Below are positions 1-11,807 of a stretch of DNA of 64,000 nucleotides, piece by piece. The position numbers and the translations under genes were made by a program. Source of the DNA: Narthecium ossifragum (taxonomy: Eukaryota; Streptophyta; Magnoliopsida; Dioscoreales; Nartheciaceae); assembly GCA_963920575.1 (NCBI GenBank), contig OY986973.1, positions 16,974,062-17,038,061 of the forward strand, written 5' to 3'. Position 1 is the stretch's first letter; each line of letters opens with the position of its first letter. The notes under the pieces were generated by a model. The model made no database searches. It had not been told where the DNA came from and saw nothing but the letters and a program-made list of their open reading frames with translations.

Positions 1-1204
1 ATCACTCTCAATACAAAAAACTCTCACCCCAAAACCCCAGAATCTCGCCTCACACTCCGATGTAGACGACGACTCCAAAACCCAACACTTGGGTTGCTCA
101 CCCCATGAGCTGGCCTATGAGCTACATTTTCCTAACGTCTAGCCATAGCCTTGATCATCCCCTTGATGACTCCCCCTTTCACCTTGGTCGGCCTATTCCT
201 TTTATAGAGGAATAGTCCTTGGCTTGCTCCAACAAGCCACCCCTAAGAAGTCCTACTCAAAGTCCTGGACTTCATGCATATCCAATCATGCAATCCACCT
301 TTTACAAAGCACCTTAGCCTATCTGGACTCTTACATGAGTTAAGACTTGCTTTAAGATAGCCATGATCATAACTTGACTCAAAATAAGACTCCTTCCTAT
401 TCGTCCGCGCCAACAACAACTTTCCCTGTGCCAAACTTCATATTTCCCGTGGCATCAGCTATTCCAAGTCGAATGCACGCGAGACATTTGAATTTGCTCG
501 ACTGGATCATCCTCCAAGGCCTATCCGCTCCGTCTGGTGCGCCGCCCCCTAGTCCGACTAGGACTTGGCATCCTGAGCGCGAAGTCTTCAAATTCTTCCG
601 TGTCAAAACCGTTTCTGACTGCATCATCCGTCTTGGAGCTTCCATCCCAAGTCAATTAGGCCGAGTGGCTTGCTCTCTAGCACTTATCGCATCAGCCTAG
701 GCAAGCCAAGTCCTAGTCCGACTAGGACTGGGCATCCTGAGCGCGTCGCGCACGCGCTGCGCGCGGTCTCTCATATGCTGCACGTGCGCTAGACCTGCGC
801 GCCCATCTTGGTCGCCTTGGTGCGCACCCCGCTCGCTTGACTTGCTCCCGAGCGCGTCATGCTCTGCCCGGCTCGCGCCGCGCCGCATCCTGGCGTGTCG
901 CCTTCCTCCTTGGGCCCGCCCATCGTGCCATGCTCAGAATTCGTTGCGCCATCTTTGGGAAATGTCGTCTAGCCTCGTTCAAGGTTGTTTGCTCGTGCGA
1001 TCATGATGTTCCCCATGGCTTGGTGTGATGCACCGCGCCATGCCCCATGTCAACTCCGGCTGACACGCGTCTTGCTCGATAGGATCCCTTCATGGCTCAC
1101 CAAGTTCTGCTTTGGCTCAGTCCGTCGTGCCATTTTCAACTTTCGCCGCGCCATCTTCAAGATCCCTCGTGCCATGGTCATGTCATGAGCTCCGACCCCT
1201 GACA
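1..1204 (-). mobile_element. Probable partial LTR (minus sense), cut by window start
   Basis: Read on the minus strand, this stretch begins at 1204 with TGTCAGGGGTCGGAGC, a plausible LTR start. It is GC-rich for about 800 bases and reaches a TATA-like box CTATAAAAGG at 207-198, then an AT-richer stretch running off the window, as expected for U3-R-U5 order. A 34-bp segment is present twice (548-581 and 712-745, one mismatch). No long open frame with recognisable domains is present. The other end and any target duplication lie outside the window, so this is a tentative call; a processed or captured gene fragment is the alternative. Confidence 0.35.
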
Positions 1205-1802
1205 GTTAGGGGGTATATAGATAATAGATAGAGGGTAATTTTGTCTTTATTCCCCTACATGGTACTAAAAGATTGAAAAACTTGTAGATGGAATCAAATG
1301 ATAAATTGGTCTCTAGTAAAAGACCATTTGACATATCTCTATTAATGTGTGCGAGTGTGTGACGTCTCTATTGATGTAATAGATTGTTCATGGAACATGC
1401 ATGGCATGCCTCAGGACTAACAAGTCCCCAATTTTATTGGGCAGAGTGGGTTGGAGTAGGCTGAGTGAATGCTGCCTGCCTACTTTTGTTGTTTGGTTCG
1501 ATTGAGTGGAGAGTACAGTGGACTGATTCCGTTTTGAAAACTCCTCCACTCGGTCATTTTGATCCACGCAAAAATTAATGTCAAAGTCGGCTAGTGGAGT
1601 GACTTCAACCCACCCAGGTCTAAATAACCAGACAACCATGCCTTCAGTCGGTGGAATGACAATCCATGATGCAAAATGATTTCCATACATTATCACGTGA
1701 TTATGTACTTTGCACATCATTTTAATTGATAGATGTCTACTGATTGATTCTTCTTATCCATCGATAGTGAATTAGATTAACTAATCAGTAATGTTTTACA
1801 AA
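1205..1802. other. Intergenic, nothing recognised
   Basis: AT-rich sequence between the LTR-like block and the Helitron cluster. A 110-codon open frame on the minus strand (1720-1388) has no recognisable domain and I do not call it a gene. Confidence 0.5.
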
Positions 1803-2168
1803 TCAACCTTATAAGGAGCAATAACGGTTAACCTGCATTAATTCATATCCCCTAAGTTTCTTTATATATATTCTCTAAGTTTGCTTTATATAAACCTGCA
1901 TTAATTCATATCAACCTAAGTTCTATTAATATTATCTTAATGCAATATGCAAAGACTTATATTTATTTTATATACTCTAAGTTAGACTTATAATATTTTA
2001 TTGGCTATGTTTTATGGTGACAGTGAACAAAAAACTATAACCAACCTTCGAACCCTAGACCACCTATGGGTCAACACAGCCGTCTAACCAGACAAACTAC
2101 AGGGAGTTTGTTAAAATTTTATATTAACAATAACTAAAAACTGTGTCAGGGGCACAGGTGAGTACTAG
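1803..2168 (+). mobile_element. Nonautonomous Helitron-like unit 1
   Basis: Starts TCAACCTTATAAGGAGCAAT directly after an A and ends in CTAG at 2165-2168 directly before a T. This is the A|TC...CTRR|T layout of Helitrons. A short hairpin (CTGTG 2141-2145 paired with CACAG 2153-2157) lies 7 bases before CTAG. It is 366 bp, AT-rich and non-coding. A near-identical copy lies inverted at 2303-2689. Confidence 0.6.
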
Positions 2169-2302
2169 TCAATCTTATAAGGAGCAATAACGGTTACAAC
2201 CATTTCCCTTCTATTAGTTTGTTTATATGTATATTTTCCTAAGTTAACTTTGTATATTTTTATTTTCCTAGGTTAGTTTTAAATATACATCCTTATATAA
2301 GA
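2169..2302 (+). mobile_element. Helitron-like unit 2, interrupted
   Basis: Begins TCAATCTTATAAGGAGCAAT immediately after the CTAG of unit 1, so the two are joined with no spacer. Its first 130 bases match the start of unit 5 (2923-3055). At 2302/2690 it is broken by the minus-strand unit 3; the continuation, if any, is the short GATT-repeat stretch 2690-2703. Confidence 0.5.
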
Positions 2303-2689
2303 CTAGTACTCATCTGTGCCCCTGGCACAGTTTTTAGTTATTATTAATATAAAATTTTAACAAACTCCCTGTAGTATGTCTGGTTAGACGACTGTGTTGA
2401 CTCTTAGATGGTCCAGGGTTCGAAGGTTGGTCATAACTTTTTGTTCACTGCCACCATAAAACATAGCCAATAAAATATAAAATAAAATATTATAAGTCTA
2501 ACTTAGGGTATATAAATTAAATATAAATATATATAAGTCTTTGCATATTGCATAAGATAATATTAATAGAACTTAGATTGATATGAATTAATGCAGGTTT
2601 ATATAAAGCAAACTTAGAGAATATATATAAAGAAACTTAGGGAGTATGAATTAATGCAGGTTAACCGTTATTGCTCCTTATAAGGTTGA
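2303..2689 (-). mobile_element. Nonautonomous Helitron-like unit 3, inverted copy of unit 1
   Basis: On the minus strand it starts TCAACCTTATAAGG at 2689 after an A and ends CTAG at 2306-2303 before a T. It carries the same pre-terminal hairpin as unit 1 (CTGTGCC...GGCACAG). It is 387 bp and similar to unit 1 along its whole length, with small indels. With unit 1 it forms a large imperfect inverted repeat that could fold into a long hairpin RNA if transcribed. Confidence 0.6.
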
Positions 2690-2703
2690 TTGATTGATTG
2701 ATA

Positions 2704-2922
2704 TCAATCTTATAAGGAGCAAAAACGGTTATGCATAACCGCCCCCTTATAATGTTGATTTAATTCATACAGTTATATATATTCTATAGTTATAGTATAC
2801 TATTCTAATATAATAAATCTTATCTAATATCCATACTAATCCATTAATTAAATTCGGTTTTTATAACCGAATCACCCATTAACCTGATGGTTACCCTGCC
2901 AGGTGATAGGGGGCCCACCTAG
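2704..2922 (+). mobile_element. Helitron-like unit 4 (short)
   Basis: Starts TCAATCTTATAAGGAGCAAA after an A and ends CTAG at 2919-2922 before a T. It is 219 bp. Its first 56 bases are a near palindrome centred on GGTTATGCATAACC. The 3' part differs from units 1 and 3, so the shared piece is the 5' end. Confidence 0.5.
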
Positions 2923-3304
2923 TCAACCTTATAAGGAGCAAAAACGGTTACAACCGTTTATCTCCTATTAGTTTATTTACATGTATATTTTCCTAAGTTA
3001 ACTTTGTATATTTTTATCATCTTCCCTAGGTTAGTTTTAAATATACATCCTTATAATCATAAGCCAGGAGATTAGTTTTAAATATACATACTTATCTATC
3101 TTATAAGATCCAAGGTAGTTATTTTTATAACTCATCATTTGAGTCATAAACTTATACACACATGGCATACACATGACATACACGTGGTATAAAATTATAA
3201 TTAAATAAACAAAAAAAAGGATAGTAGCTGATGTGGCGTAAGTTATAATAGAGATAGTGGGGGCGGACAGTTAGCCGTGCCGGTGGCACGGGCCCACCAC
3301 CTAG
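2923..3304 (+). mobile_element. Helitron-like unit 5
   Basis: Begins TCAACCTTATAAGGAGCAAA directly after the CTAG of unit 4. It ends CTAG at 3301-3304 before a T. A strong hairpin CCGTGCC-ggt-GGCACGG (3275-3291) stands 9 bases before CTAG, matching the Helitron 3' rule well. It is 382 bp and non-coding. Confidence 0.6.
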
Positions 3305-4081
3305 TTCAATGATATCTACCAATTTATTGATCTAATCCATCCATAGTGTTTTATTGATAGACTAGATGAATCAATCGATAGACATCTACCGATTGAAAGA
3401 CGTACATGCCCTTACCCATGTACCCCAATCACGATCCATCTATCATTTCATTGCAAAAGATCGAAAGCATAGATTGCAGGACTGGTCCGTGTGCAATCAG
3501 CACGTGCGACCATCACGATAATCCTTGACGCGCAACAAACAAAAGCGCAACATCAAACACCATGTGTCGCTAGCGTCATAATCCTTGATACAGAATAAGC
3601 AAATCCACAACTACAAGCAAGACCTCAGCTGAATAATCTGAGTTTAAATGAGCTATCTTCAATGACACATCTCTTTCTATCTTCTACTAAGCTCCACACC
3701 TTCATCATTCATCTGAAAGAGACCCTTCACCTTATAGATCCAGTGTCACAAAGATGACAATTGCATTCGAACAAAAATAAGTTATATTATGTTACAAAAC
3801 AATTCTCAGTTTAAAAGTTCTAGTCGGCAATTTGATCTAATCTATACAACCAATAATAGCACTTTGGACAGAGCTTATTAGTGTAACATTATTGGATGCC
3901 ATGCATTGCTGATCAAACTGTTGCTTGGCAATATAAAAAATACTCAACTCAACTAAATTAATAGCTAAACACAACACACGCAATCGTCTTGGCATGACGT
4001 GAGCAACGCCACTGATCCGCGCCAATGATCCTCCGCGTGCCTTTGCTTCTCTAAACTACATAAATCGCAAGCTCTACCTCT
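3305..4081. other. Downstream flank and presumed 3' UTR of the NPR-like gene
   Basis: No gene seen. The part next to 4081 should hold the 3' UTR of the minus-strand NPR-like gene, but I could not place a convincing poly(A) signal. The rest is AT-rich intergenic DNA. Confidence 0.4.
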
Positions 4082-7000
4082 TCATCTTCTTGCAGCCTTG
4101 GGTAGCTTTGGGCCACCCTTTAGGGACGACGAAGAGGAAGACGAAGATGACAGCCCGGATCGCCCATTCTGAGCCTTATCCTTGGTGAAGGCCTTACGCA
4201 CTTCATCCTTGAGCTCACAGAAGCGCATGCGCTTGATCTTTTGCTCGTCAGGAGTGCCCTTTTGAAGGGAGAATAGGTCGGGCAGATCATCCTCCATGAA
4301 CTTATCAAGCACTTGCGAACAATGTGGGAAATAACGCCGGCCCAGTTCCACTGTCAAGATTTATGCAACTATTTCAATACTCACGTTTAAACACCTTAGC
4401 AACTATGAGTTTCATGGAATAAAGTTAATGCAAATATACCTGTTTTCACTAAGGCATCAACCCTTGAGCGTAACCGTTTATTTTGCATTGTAGGTGTCTC
4501 ATTTAGATCAACCTCCCTCAGGCTACCACAACTCCTTGAGGTAGAAAGACCTGCAAATTCTGCTGTCGTCTCTGCATGTGCAATCTCCATGGCTAGCTTC
4601 GCCTCAGTAGGGAAGAGTAACCGTGCAAATGCAACTATACATGCAGAATAACTAATGTTAGAAGTCATCCACCTAAGATCAATAGAAGGAACAAAACTCT
4701 AAACATGTGCATGTAACTGCGCCGTAATGCAATTGAAAGTTAGCTAGGTTGAGCAAGGATTTCAGAGGAAGTTCATATCTGAACCTATTTGCTTCTTTCA
4801 AGTGAATGAAAACTAGAAAACAAGCCACAGTACATAAGACGGGCATGCCTATAAAAAATTGGATTTACATCCCAAGTACTAGGGTGTAATTGTGCACTGC
4901 GATATCAGAAAAGGTGCTAAATTATCTATCATCAAGTGCATGTTTTCCAAGCTCAGACAACGGACATAAAACAATGATAAACAAGCAGTGTCTTGTCACT
5001 CAAAGCGGCTTAGTAACCACCACAATGAGGGACAAATTTTGATACCGTAGTTTGCAAACAAAAATTCAGCTCTGAATTTAAAGTAGGAAACTCTGGCAAA
5101 AGCTCCAGTTTCTCGAAAAGAATCTGTTTGATGGTATCCAATAAAAGGACTATGACAGTATCTGTATGACAGAGAACCTACACGCTACAGTTAAACAAGA
5201 AAAAAACTACAATCTTCCATGTACTTTGTCATAGAGATTTACCATCTGCTGGCAATTCCTAGTTAGTAAGACACCTACTGGCGGGTTTAATGGTCAGCTT
5301 TAAAACTCCAATATTTAAAATGGAAACACAGAAATACCGGTCAATCAGAGGTAATAATAAACATTAGTACATGCTATAGACTAACCAATGAACAAGATAT
5401 AAGAGTGCAGGGCAATCTCCCTCTCACCGGCATATATGCAGGAGCATGAAGCTGCGCAAAGAGCTTTAAAAAAGCACCAGAAACTCATGTGTAATTGAAG
5501 CTATCTATGACCACAATTCTCTAAAAAATAATTATAGACATCATTTCTACTTGGTAAACGGAGGTAGCCCAGGATATCTCAGTCAAAAGCATTCTCACAA
5601 CAGCAGATGCAGTCCTTCAAAAGGAATAATCAGCGGAAAAGGCCTAAACCAAACCCAAGTTGTAGTGCTAAGCTCAGCCATAAAGATTATGATTATGGAC
5701 AAACGCACACCACCATTTCTAAAAGACAATAAAAGTACATTGCAAGCACTATAAATCCGAAACTTTAAACCACAAAAATTTGCCCAATTCATGAAGTGAA
5801 GCGGCAACAGACTAATAATGGAAGGGCAAACAGAACTCACCTCTGTTTTCAAAGTATAGAAGCTTTGTGTGCAAGTCGTCAGCGAATAATGGTGATGTGA
5901 CCGACTCATCACCTGCCATGGGATTCCTCCTCATCTCTCTTTCCAGAATATCGATGCATATCCTATCTTTATTTGACTCTTGACCCTGTTCAGTCTTTGT
6001 ATAGTAATCTTTTGCCCTTGTTAGCCTCCTGCAGATGCTAACAGCACTTTGGCCATCAGCTGTTGTTTCAGAAGCAGAGGCTCCTTTAGTCAGAAGGGAC
6101 ACAATCACTGCAGGCTCCCTCCTCATAGCAGCAACATGGAGGGGTGTATATCCTCTGTCATTCTTCAGATTCACATCAGTCAATCCCAGCTCTAAAACTT
6201 CTGCCACAACTTTAGAATCACAAAAGGCAGCTGCATAATGTAGAGCGCATGCTTCATCTAATGTGATATTAGACTCGGTTAGGAGCAACTTTACAAGTTC
6301 AACATCATCTGAATCAAGGGCCCTATGGATCCTTTTTAGTTGTTTTTCACGGACAGGATCCACAGATTGGTCGTTGGCTTTATTTGGCTGGGTCTTCTTA
6401 CGAATTGCTTTGACTTCCTCAGCAACTTCATAACGGAGCTCCTTTTCTAGAAAGGTGTTATCAAGATAAGATCTAGCTACTCTTTGGACACAATGACCAA
6501 GCAACTCATTAAGCTTCGAGTGGAACGCAACCAGAAGTATGGGTATTACATCCTCCACAAGAGCCTTATCAACAAAATTGAGGAGGCGACGCTGACAAAA
6601 GCCAAGCAATATGTCAGAATAATAGCATTCATGCAATACATATTGTACGTGTGCTGTTTACGATATTCAAAATGATAATTTGAAGGAACAACTAAAAAGA
6701 ATCAGATGTTTGTTCAAGTTGCAGAAACACATTAAAGCTCTCAATCACAACTACATTTGTAGCTATTCTGGGACTAGCATAACCTATTGAGAAACTACAA
6801 CTTCCTTAGATAGCAAGATTTTGCTGAGCAAATTGCCATTTTGGCAATCATGTATGCTAATGAACAGCTCCAACAGTCCAAAAATAAATAGTGCTGAATA
6901 AAGATAGAGAAAATGCCAACAGCCAACAGCTCCAACAGTCCAAAAATAAATAGTGCTGAATAAAGATAGAGAAAATGCCAACAGCCAAGCTTAGGATATC

Positions 7001-8544
7001 AAATCTCAGAGAGAATGTATGCCCTTGCATCAGAAAACAGGCAAATATCATAGTCTAGCATGATTTGCAGGCAAAGGGTCTTCTACACTATAAATGACAA
7101 GCCCTAATTTCCTAGAGAAAACCTCAAGAAATACTGCTAATTATCATTGCGAAGCCCCAAATTTTTCAAGGTCTCCCTATGATCCATATGTAGACAAGAT
7201 CACCTTCCTGCAAGTTTATTCTCGTCAGAAGGATGTATACCCTGACCATACAAGAAACTCCCCAAGAGACATTATCCTGATCAACCACCTCCTTTACAAG
7301 TGAAACTATTTATCATTTATGTTCGGTTGTACACCACCCAATTACACCTGACCGCTTCCAAAACAACTTTTGATTAGAGAAACCATCGTTCTGCCTGATG
7401 TAGAACATATACCCATACAACAACACCTTTAGTTATGTATGAAACACTTTAAATGTTCATCCTATCATTTTCTCTAGATATCTCAGAAGGCCTTAGTTGG
7501 CATGATCTATCAGAGGAGGAGAAAAATAAAATAAAATAAAATAAAATAAAAAACTAACTAGATCGCGAAGGAAGGGCATCGAACATGACTTGAAGTCAAA
7601 CAGGATTTAGCACCAACAATAGATTGCAAACTGCAAGTAAAGCTTCATTAATAAACCGCAATTTTATCAGATACGGGAAGCTGCTGTACTTTTTTTTCTA
7701 GAAATTCAACAAGTCCAAAAACTGAATAGCAAAATGATGCTAGTTCACAAATGATTATGTTGAAAATTAAATAAGTCCAAGAAATGGATAGCATGACCAT
7801 GTTAATCCAAAATTAACCCCATCAAAATACTAAACTATATACCAGAATACCATTTTGGCTAGAACCATCAAATCCCCGCTGAAACGGCATAAATAAATGA
7901 TCCATCCAGATACTCAATAAAAGCAGACCACATGAATAGGAAAACTCAATGAAATCAAGAAGAATCCAGCAACAAACCTGGAAAAGATTGACAAGCTCCG
8001 GGATTTGAAATGCCGACGATGCATACATCAACTCGACGGCGAAATTAACAGCTGGCCGGCAGGCATCATGCGCGCAGATTGGGTCGACGCAGTTGGACAC
8101 ATCTCGTGGTGCTTGCTTCAGCTTCCCGGTATACAAATAGCTCAAAAATATCATGAACGCCTCCCGCCCCACCGTGCCTGTCGGCACGAGCTCGCTCATG
8201 AGGTACCTCGGCTTCCCGCCACCACCCGAGTCGGCGCCAGCTCCACCTCTGGAGAAGAGATCGCGAAAGAATCGACTGCGGGAGGCCAGGATGCACCGGT
8301 GGACGCCGACGGCGACGCCCTCGACAACGATCTCCGCGTCGCTGCAGTCGAAGTCGGTGTCGAGCAGAAGCTGCCCGAGGTTGGAGCTGAGCCGCGAGAG
8401 ACTCACTACCTCCAGGCTTGCCGCCTGCTCCGCCGGCGGCTCCGCTGAAGCGGCGGCCGGCGCCACCGAGGAGATGGAGCCGTTCGAGAGGTAAGAGGAT
8501 GCGAAGCTGATCGATGATGAGGGCTCTGCTAGATTGGCAGTCAT
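4082..8544 (-). CDS. NPR3/NPR4-type BTB-ankyrin salicylic acid co-receptor, 4 exons, 593 aa
   Basis: Exons on the minus strand are 8544-7978, 6591-5841, 4634-4440 and 4350-4082. All introns are GT-AG and the frame joins cleanly (1782 nt). This four-exon plan is that of the NPR1 family. Residues about 60-145 form the BTB/POZ domain, followed by a C2HC zinc motif (C152, C157, H159, C162). Ankyrin repeats span about 270-385 and the NPR1-like C-terminal region about 390-560, with a Ser-rich, basic tail. R439, next to the second splice junction, aligns with the salicylate-binding arginine known in NPR1 (R432) and NPR4 (R419). VDLNETP at 481-487 is the EAR-type repression motif of the NPR3/4 clade, and the N-terminal EPSSSISF is also typical of that clade. 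Family knowledge: such proteins bind TGA bZIP factors, repress defence genes and are relieved by salicylate. The start at 8544 has G at -3. It looks intact and is the only intact host gene here. Assignment to the NPR3/4 clade is strong; which paralogue is unknown. Confidence 0.93.
6863..6986. repeat. 62-bp perfect tandem duplication in NPR intron 1
   Basis: Two identical 62-bp copies, 6863-6924 and 6925-6986, lie inside the 1386-bp first intron of the NPR-like gene. Identity is complete by eye, so the duplication is recent or it is an assembly artefact. Confidence 0.9.
7522..7552. repeat. (AAAAT)n microsatellite in NPR intron 1
   Basis: About six AAAAT units in a row within the first intron of the NPR-like gene. 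Confidence 0.85.
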
Positions 8545-9600
8545 GGCGCCTTAAAAGCAACAACCCCCTAGATCCTGCTGCACCCCATGGCGGTCATGGG
8601 AATTTGGAGCGAAAGCGAACAACTTTTAAGCAACCAATCCCTCCCTCCAAGCCCCGAACTTTCTCGGAAATCTTCGGCCAAGTACCATCTAAAACCCTAA
8701 TTTCCCCAGAAATCTAATCCACACACCAGAAATTTCACCGAATCGAGCAACACCCACCTCAAACCTCCCCCAAGAGATACCAAATCACATCAAACCAAAG
8801 TACCAAACAAAACCAGATAAAATCCCACCTATCAGAGCTCCAAGAGACCAATTTCCGGCAAATTTCTCCGATTATTCCGGCAATTAAGGGATTATTTTGG
8901 GAGGATCCTCGCTTTGGGTCTTGCAGTTAGATGCTGAAGTCCACTGCTGACGCGGGAGGTGTCGTCACCGGCGCTGGTAGGGATCCATGACGTCGGCGAT
9001 GTCGTGCGTCCGCGGCTCCTTCGTGGATACTTCGCCCCACACCGACGTACAAAAAGGTGACCCGACTCCCGACATCCCATAGGTTTAGGTGTAGCTTTAG
9101 AGGTCCTTTTTAATGGTGGGGAATGGCGGTGGTCTTATTTTTATCTATTTTTAATAGTTAACCACGTCGACGTAGCTGGTCTTTTTTTTTAAAATCGTTG
9201 TCGCGTGGGTCTCGTGTCCGATTCGATTTGACCGACCTTAATAGGAGTGTGGTCACCGCAAGGTTAGAATACCAGACTTGTTGCTCAAAGTTTGTCACGT
9301 TTATTAGTTGGGAGGTAAGGTTTCGGGGACGGTGAGGGAGGTTTCCGGAATGTTATCGTGGTTTGTGTTGCGCCCGGTGAGGATAGGATGGATTACTTGC
9401 GGCTTTGTCTTGAAGGGGATGGAATCATGATTCATGGAACAGTTGAGGAGAGGGTATGGTTACCGGGCGTGAGGTATGGGTCACCGAGGATGACGTCGTC
9501 TTGGTGGTGCGGGTTAATGGAGGTCTAGGATCCGATAACTCGATCCGTGATAGCATTAGATTCGGAGGGTCTTCTAAAGATAATTATAGATAATCCAAGA
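8545..9600 (-). promoter_or_regulatory. 5' flank of the NPR-like gene: uORF and TGACGTC motifs
   Basis: This is upstream of the minus-strand start codon. A nine-codon open frame plus stop (8597-8568, MTAMGCSRI) ends 23 bases before the main ATG and would be a uORF if transcription starts beyond it. TGACGTC, a perfect TGA-bZIP type site, occurs at 8988-8994 and 9491-9497, and a W-box core TTGAC at 9228-9232. These are sequence matches only. No TATA box is clear and the transcription start is unknown. Confidence 0.35.
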
Positions 9601-10610
9601 TGGGTTATGTGCCGAGTTCTTTGATGCAGTAATTACTCTGATCTGCCAAAATAAAAAAGGTTGATCTCATATTAATTCCTCAAATTATAGGAAATTTCAT
9701 AGAATTCCTAATAATCTTGATGATACCATATTAGACCTTGAAAATACAACACGGATTTCAAATGCAGTCTTCCATCGGGTTAAGTGACTCAATGTTGGCT
9801 AAAATTCAATCATGACTTGTGAAATGACTAAATCATTACTGGATATTAACATATAATTATCTGATCCTATGGATGATCAAGTAATTTCACCTCTGTGCTC
9901 CAAGAGCAGGAATAATGCTTCCTATATTTTCGCGAGCTACTATGATAATGTCAGAACTCCAGGGGCTAATGTGACATTTAACATGTTTGAGAGATTATAT
10001 ATACTTAACTCAAATAAAACAAACTCTAAATACACCACAGGAATTGCCAAGGACATGGCATTTTTTTGCTATAGGATGTATACAAACATGTTCGATGAGC
10101 AGCTGTCGAATTTTTTATAACAACTTTGATCGTTACCCGTCTAACAATTGATCTGGCGGTTGCCCACCAAATTGAAAAAAGTGTGAACTTAACAAAAAAA
10201 TATGGTTAAAAATTAGAAACGCAGTACCCGGATAAGGTGCATTATCTCCTATTTTATTCTCAAACACCATTTTCTTATTTCAAACAATCATTATTTATTT
10301 ACCCCCACTCATTATCATCACTTTTTCTAACCTTAAAATTCATTATCCACATTTATCCGTAAATAATCATTACTGATTTATCCCACTTTTCAATCATTAC
10401 TCATTATCCTTATTTTTTCTAACCCTAAAATCCTTTATCCCTACTCATCCTCATTTTTTTTATTTATCATTAAAATCCCTTTATCCTTTAATTATCCTCA
10501 CATTTTTCTATCCCCAAATCAAACGATGGCTTACAATGAAAAAGATTTAATTTGGATCCGACCCGTTTAAAAGCTTGACCACCCCTTTGTTCCCCCAAGG
10601 TCTCACTGAG
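9601..10610. other. Intergenic, AT-rich; degenerate low-complexity repeats at 10250-10510
   Basis: No gene seen. From about 10250 to 10510 a degenerate repeat of the form CATTATCC...TTTTTCTAACC...AAAATCC recurs several times. An 83-codon open frame at 9869-10120 has no recognisable domain. Confidence 0.5.
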
Positions 10611-11297
10611 GGGATGTTTGGTTGGGGTGTATCAGGGTGCATCGCGTCATGCATATCACGATGCATTTTCAGCTGATTTCGTGCATCATATGAAACGATC
10701 AAAATGGTCGTTTCATACGATGCACCCTTGCGCAAGCTCTTCACCGGTGAACCCGACACTAACCCTTCATCAAGAACGTCATCTCTCCCAATTCCTCGGC
10801 ATCTCCCGAGCTCTTCACCGGCGAACCCACTCCAGTGAGGACTCCACCTTCGCCCTTCCCAACCTTATCCAATTCCAGATCTGGTCGTCTCGTCGATCGA
10901 CGACCCTTCTGCAGCCATGACCAGGCGAGATCCACCGACCACCTCCCTCCATTGCTTGCGTCTTCGTCCCCTCCAAAGCACCGTCGTCGCCCCCTTTCGG
11001 ATCCATTGCCTACGCAACCCAATGGCTTGATTTGAACCCGGTGGATCGACTCCCCAGCGTCCCACAACCCCCTCCTCTCTTAGTCCCGAGCTCCAGCGAG
11101 GTCCCCTTTCCACCGATCCTATTATGATGGGTTCTCAGCCGTCGGATCCTCCCTTCCGGCTTAAATGAGATCATATTGCATCATATGATCCCAAAGACAA
11201 ATCGAACATCAGCATTAGATGACCGATGCATGCATTTCACGATGCATGTATCCTACGATCAGGATATACCAGTGATTCGTGCAACCAAACGTACCCT
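10611..11297. mobile_element. Possible nonautonomous TIR element
   Basis: The left end reads GGGGATGTTTGGTTGGGGTG and the right end, inverted, AGGGTACGTTTGGTTGCACG, sharing GTTTGGTTG at the same offset. Both arms carry repeated ATGCATCG/CGATGCAT words. The middle (about 10730-11130) is GC-rich and could be captured coding sequence, but no product is recognisable. I found no convincing target duplication. The superfamily is uncertain (PIF/Harbinger-like or hAT-like ends). Confidence 0.35.
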
Positions 11298-11797
11298 AAA
11301 TAAGGCCATGCTTTTGTGAGCCTAAAAGGCCAATGAAATCATGAGTGAAGCAAATTATTAGCTACCCCGTCATGTCATAGTCTCAAGCACTTAGGAAGAT
11401 TATGATCTCTTTTGTCCACTCCCTTACTCGAGCCTTCCATGACTTATCCCTCTCTTAGTCACTGTCCTACTTGTGGACCACTTCTTCTAATCGGACCATT
11501 TTATGTCACGATGGTCATGTCCGGATCATCTTTAATTGCATGATTCAGTTTACTCAGCTTGACCCCATCAGTGATGGCATTGGAGAACAAAAAATGACAT
11601 GTTTTGGTACATTGCATCAGGGAGTGTTAATGCACCCGCATTAATGCAGAATTGGGTTATGATACAGGTTGATATTACGTCACGGATACAGCCAAATACA
11701 TTGTTGGGACTTAAGGGTATAAAGAAAGTGTCCATGAGTTATTTTTAAAATTTTAAATTGCAATTAAATTCTTAAATAATTAAAACTTCGGTTAATC
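11298..11797. other. Intergenic, nothing recognised
   Basis: Unremarkable sequence between the TIR-like element and the LINE insertion; no gene or repeat identified. Confidence 0.5.
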
Positions 11798-11807
11798 ATC
11801 CTATCAA

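Noticed and set aside
1388..1720. 110-codon minus-strand frame as a gene
   Set aside because: No domain, AT-rich intergenic context, no conserved features visible.
6784..7051. Hydrophobic repeated frames in the NPR intron as membrane proteins
   Set aside because: They arise from the 62-bp intronic duplication; splice sites and the NPR reading frame place them in the intron.
8005..8494. Long plus-strand open frames over the GC-rich NPR exon 1
   Set aside because: They are antisense shadows of the conserved BTB exon and show no domain of their own.
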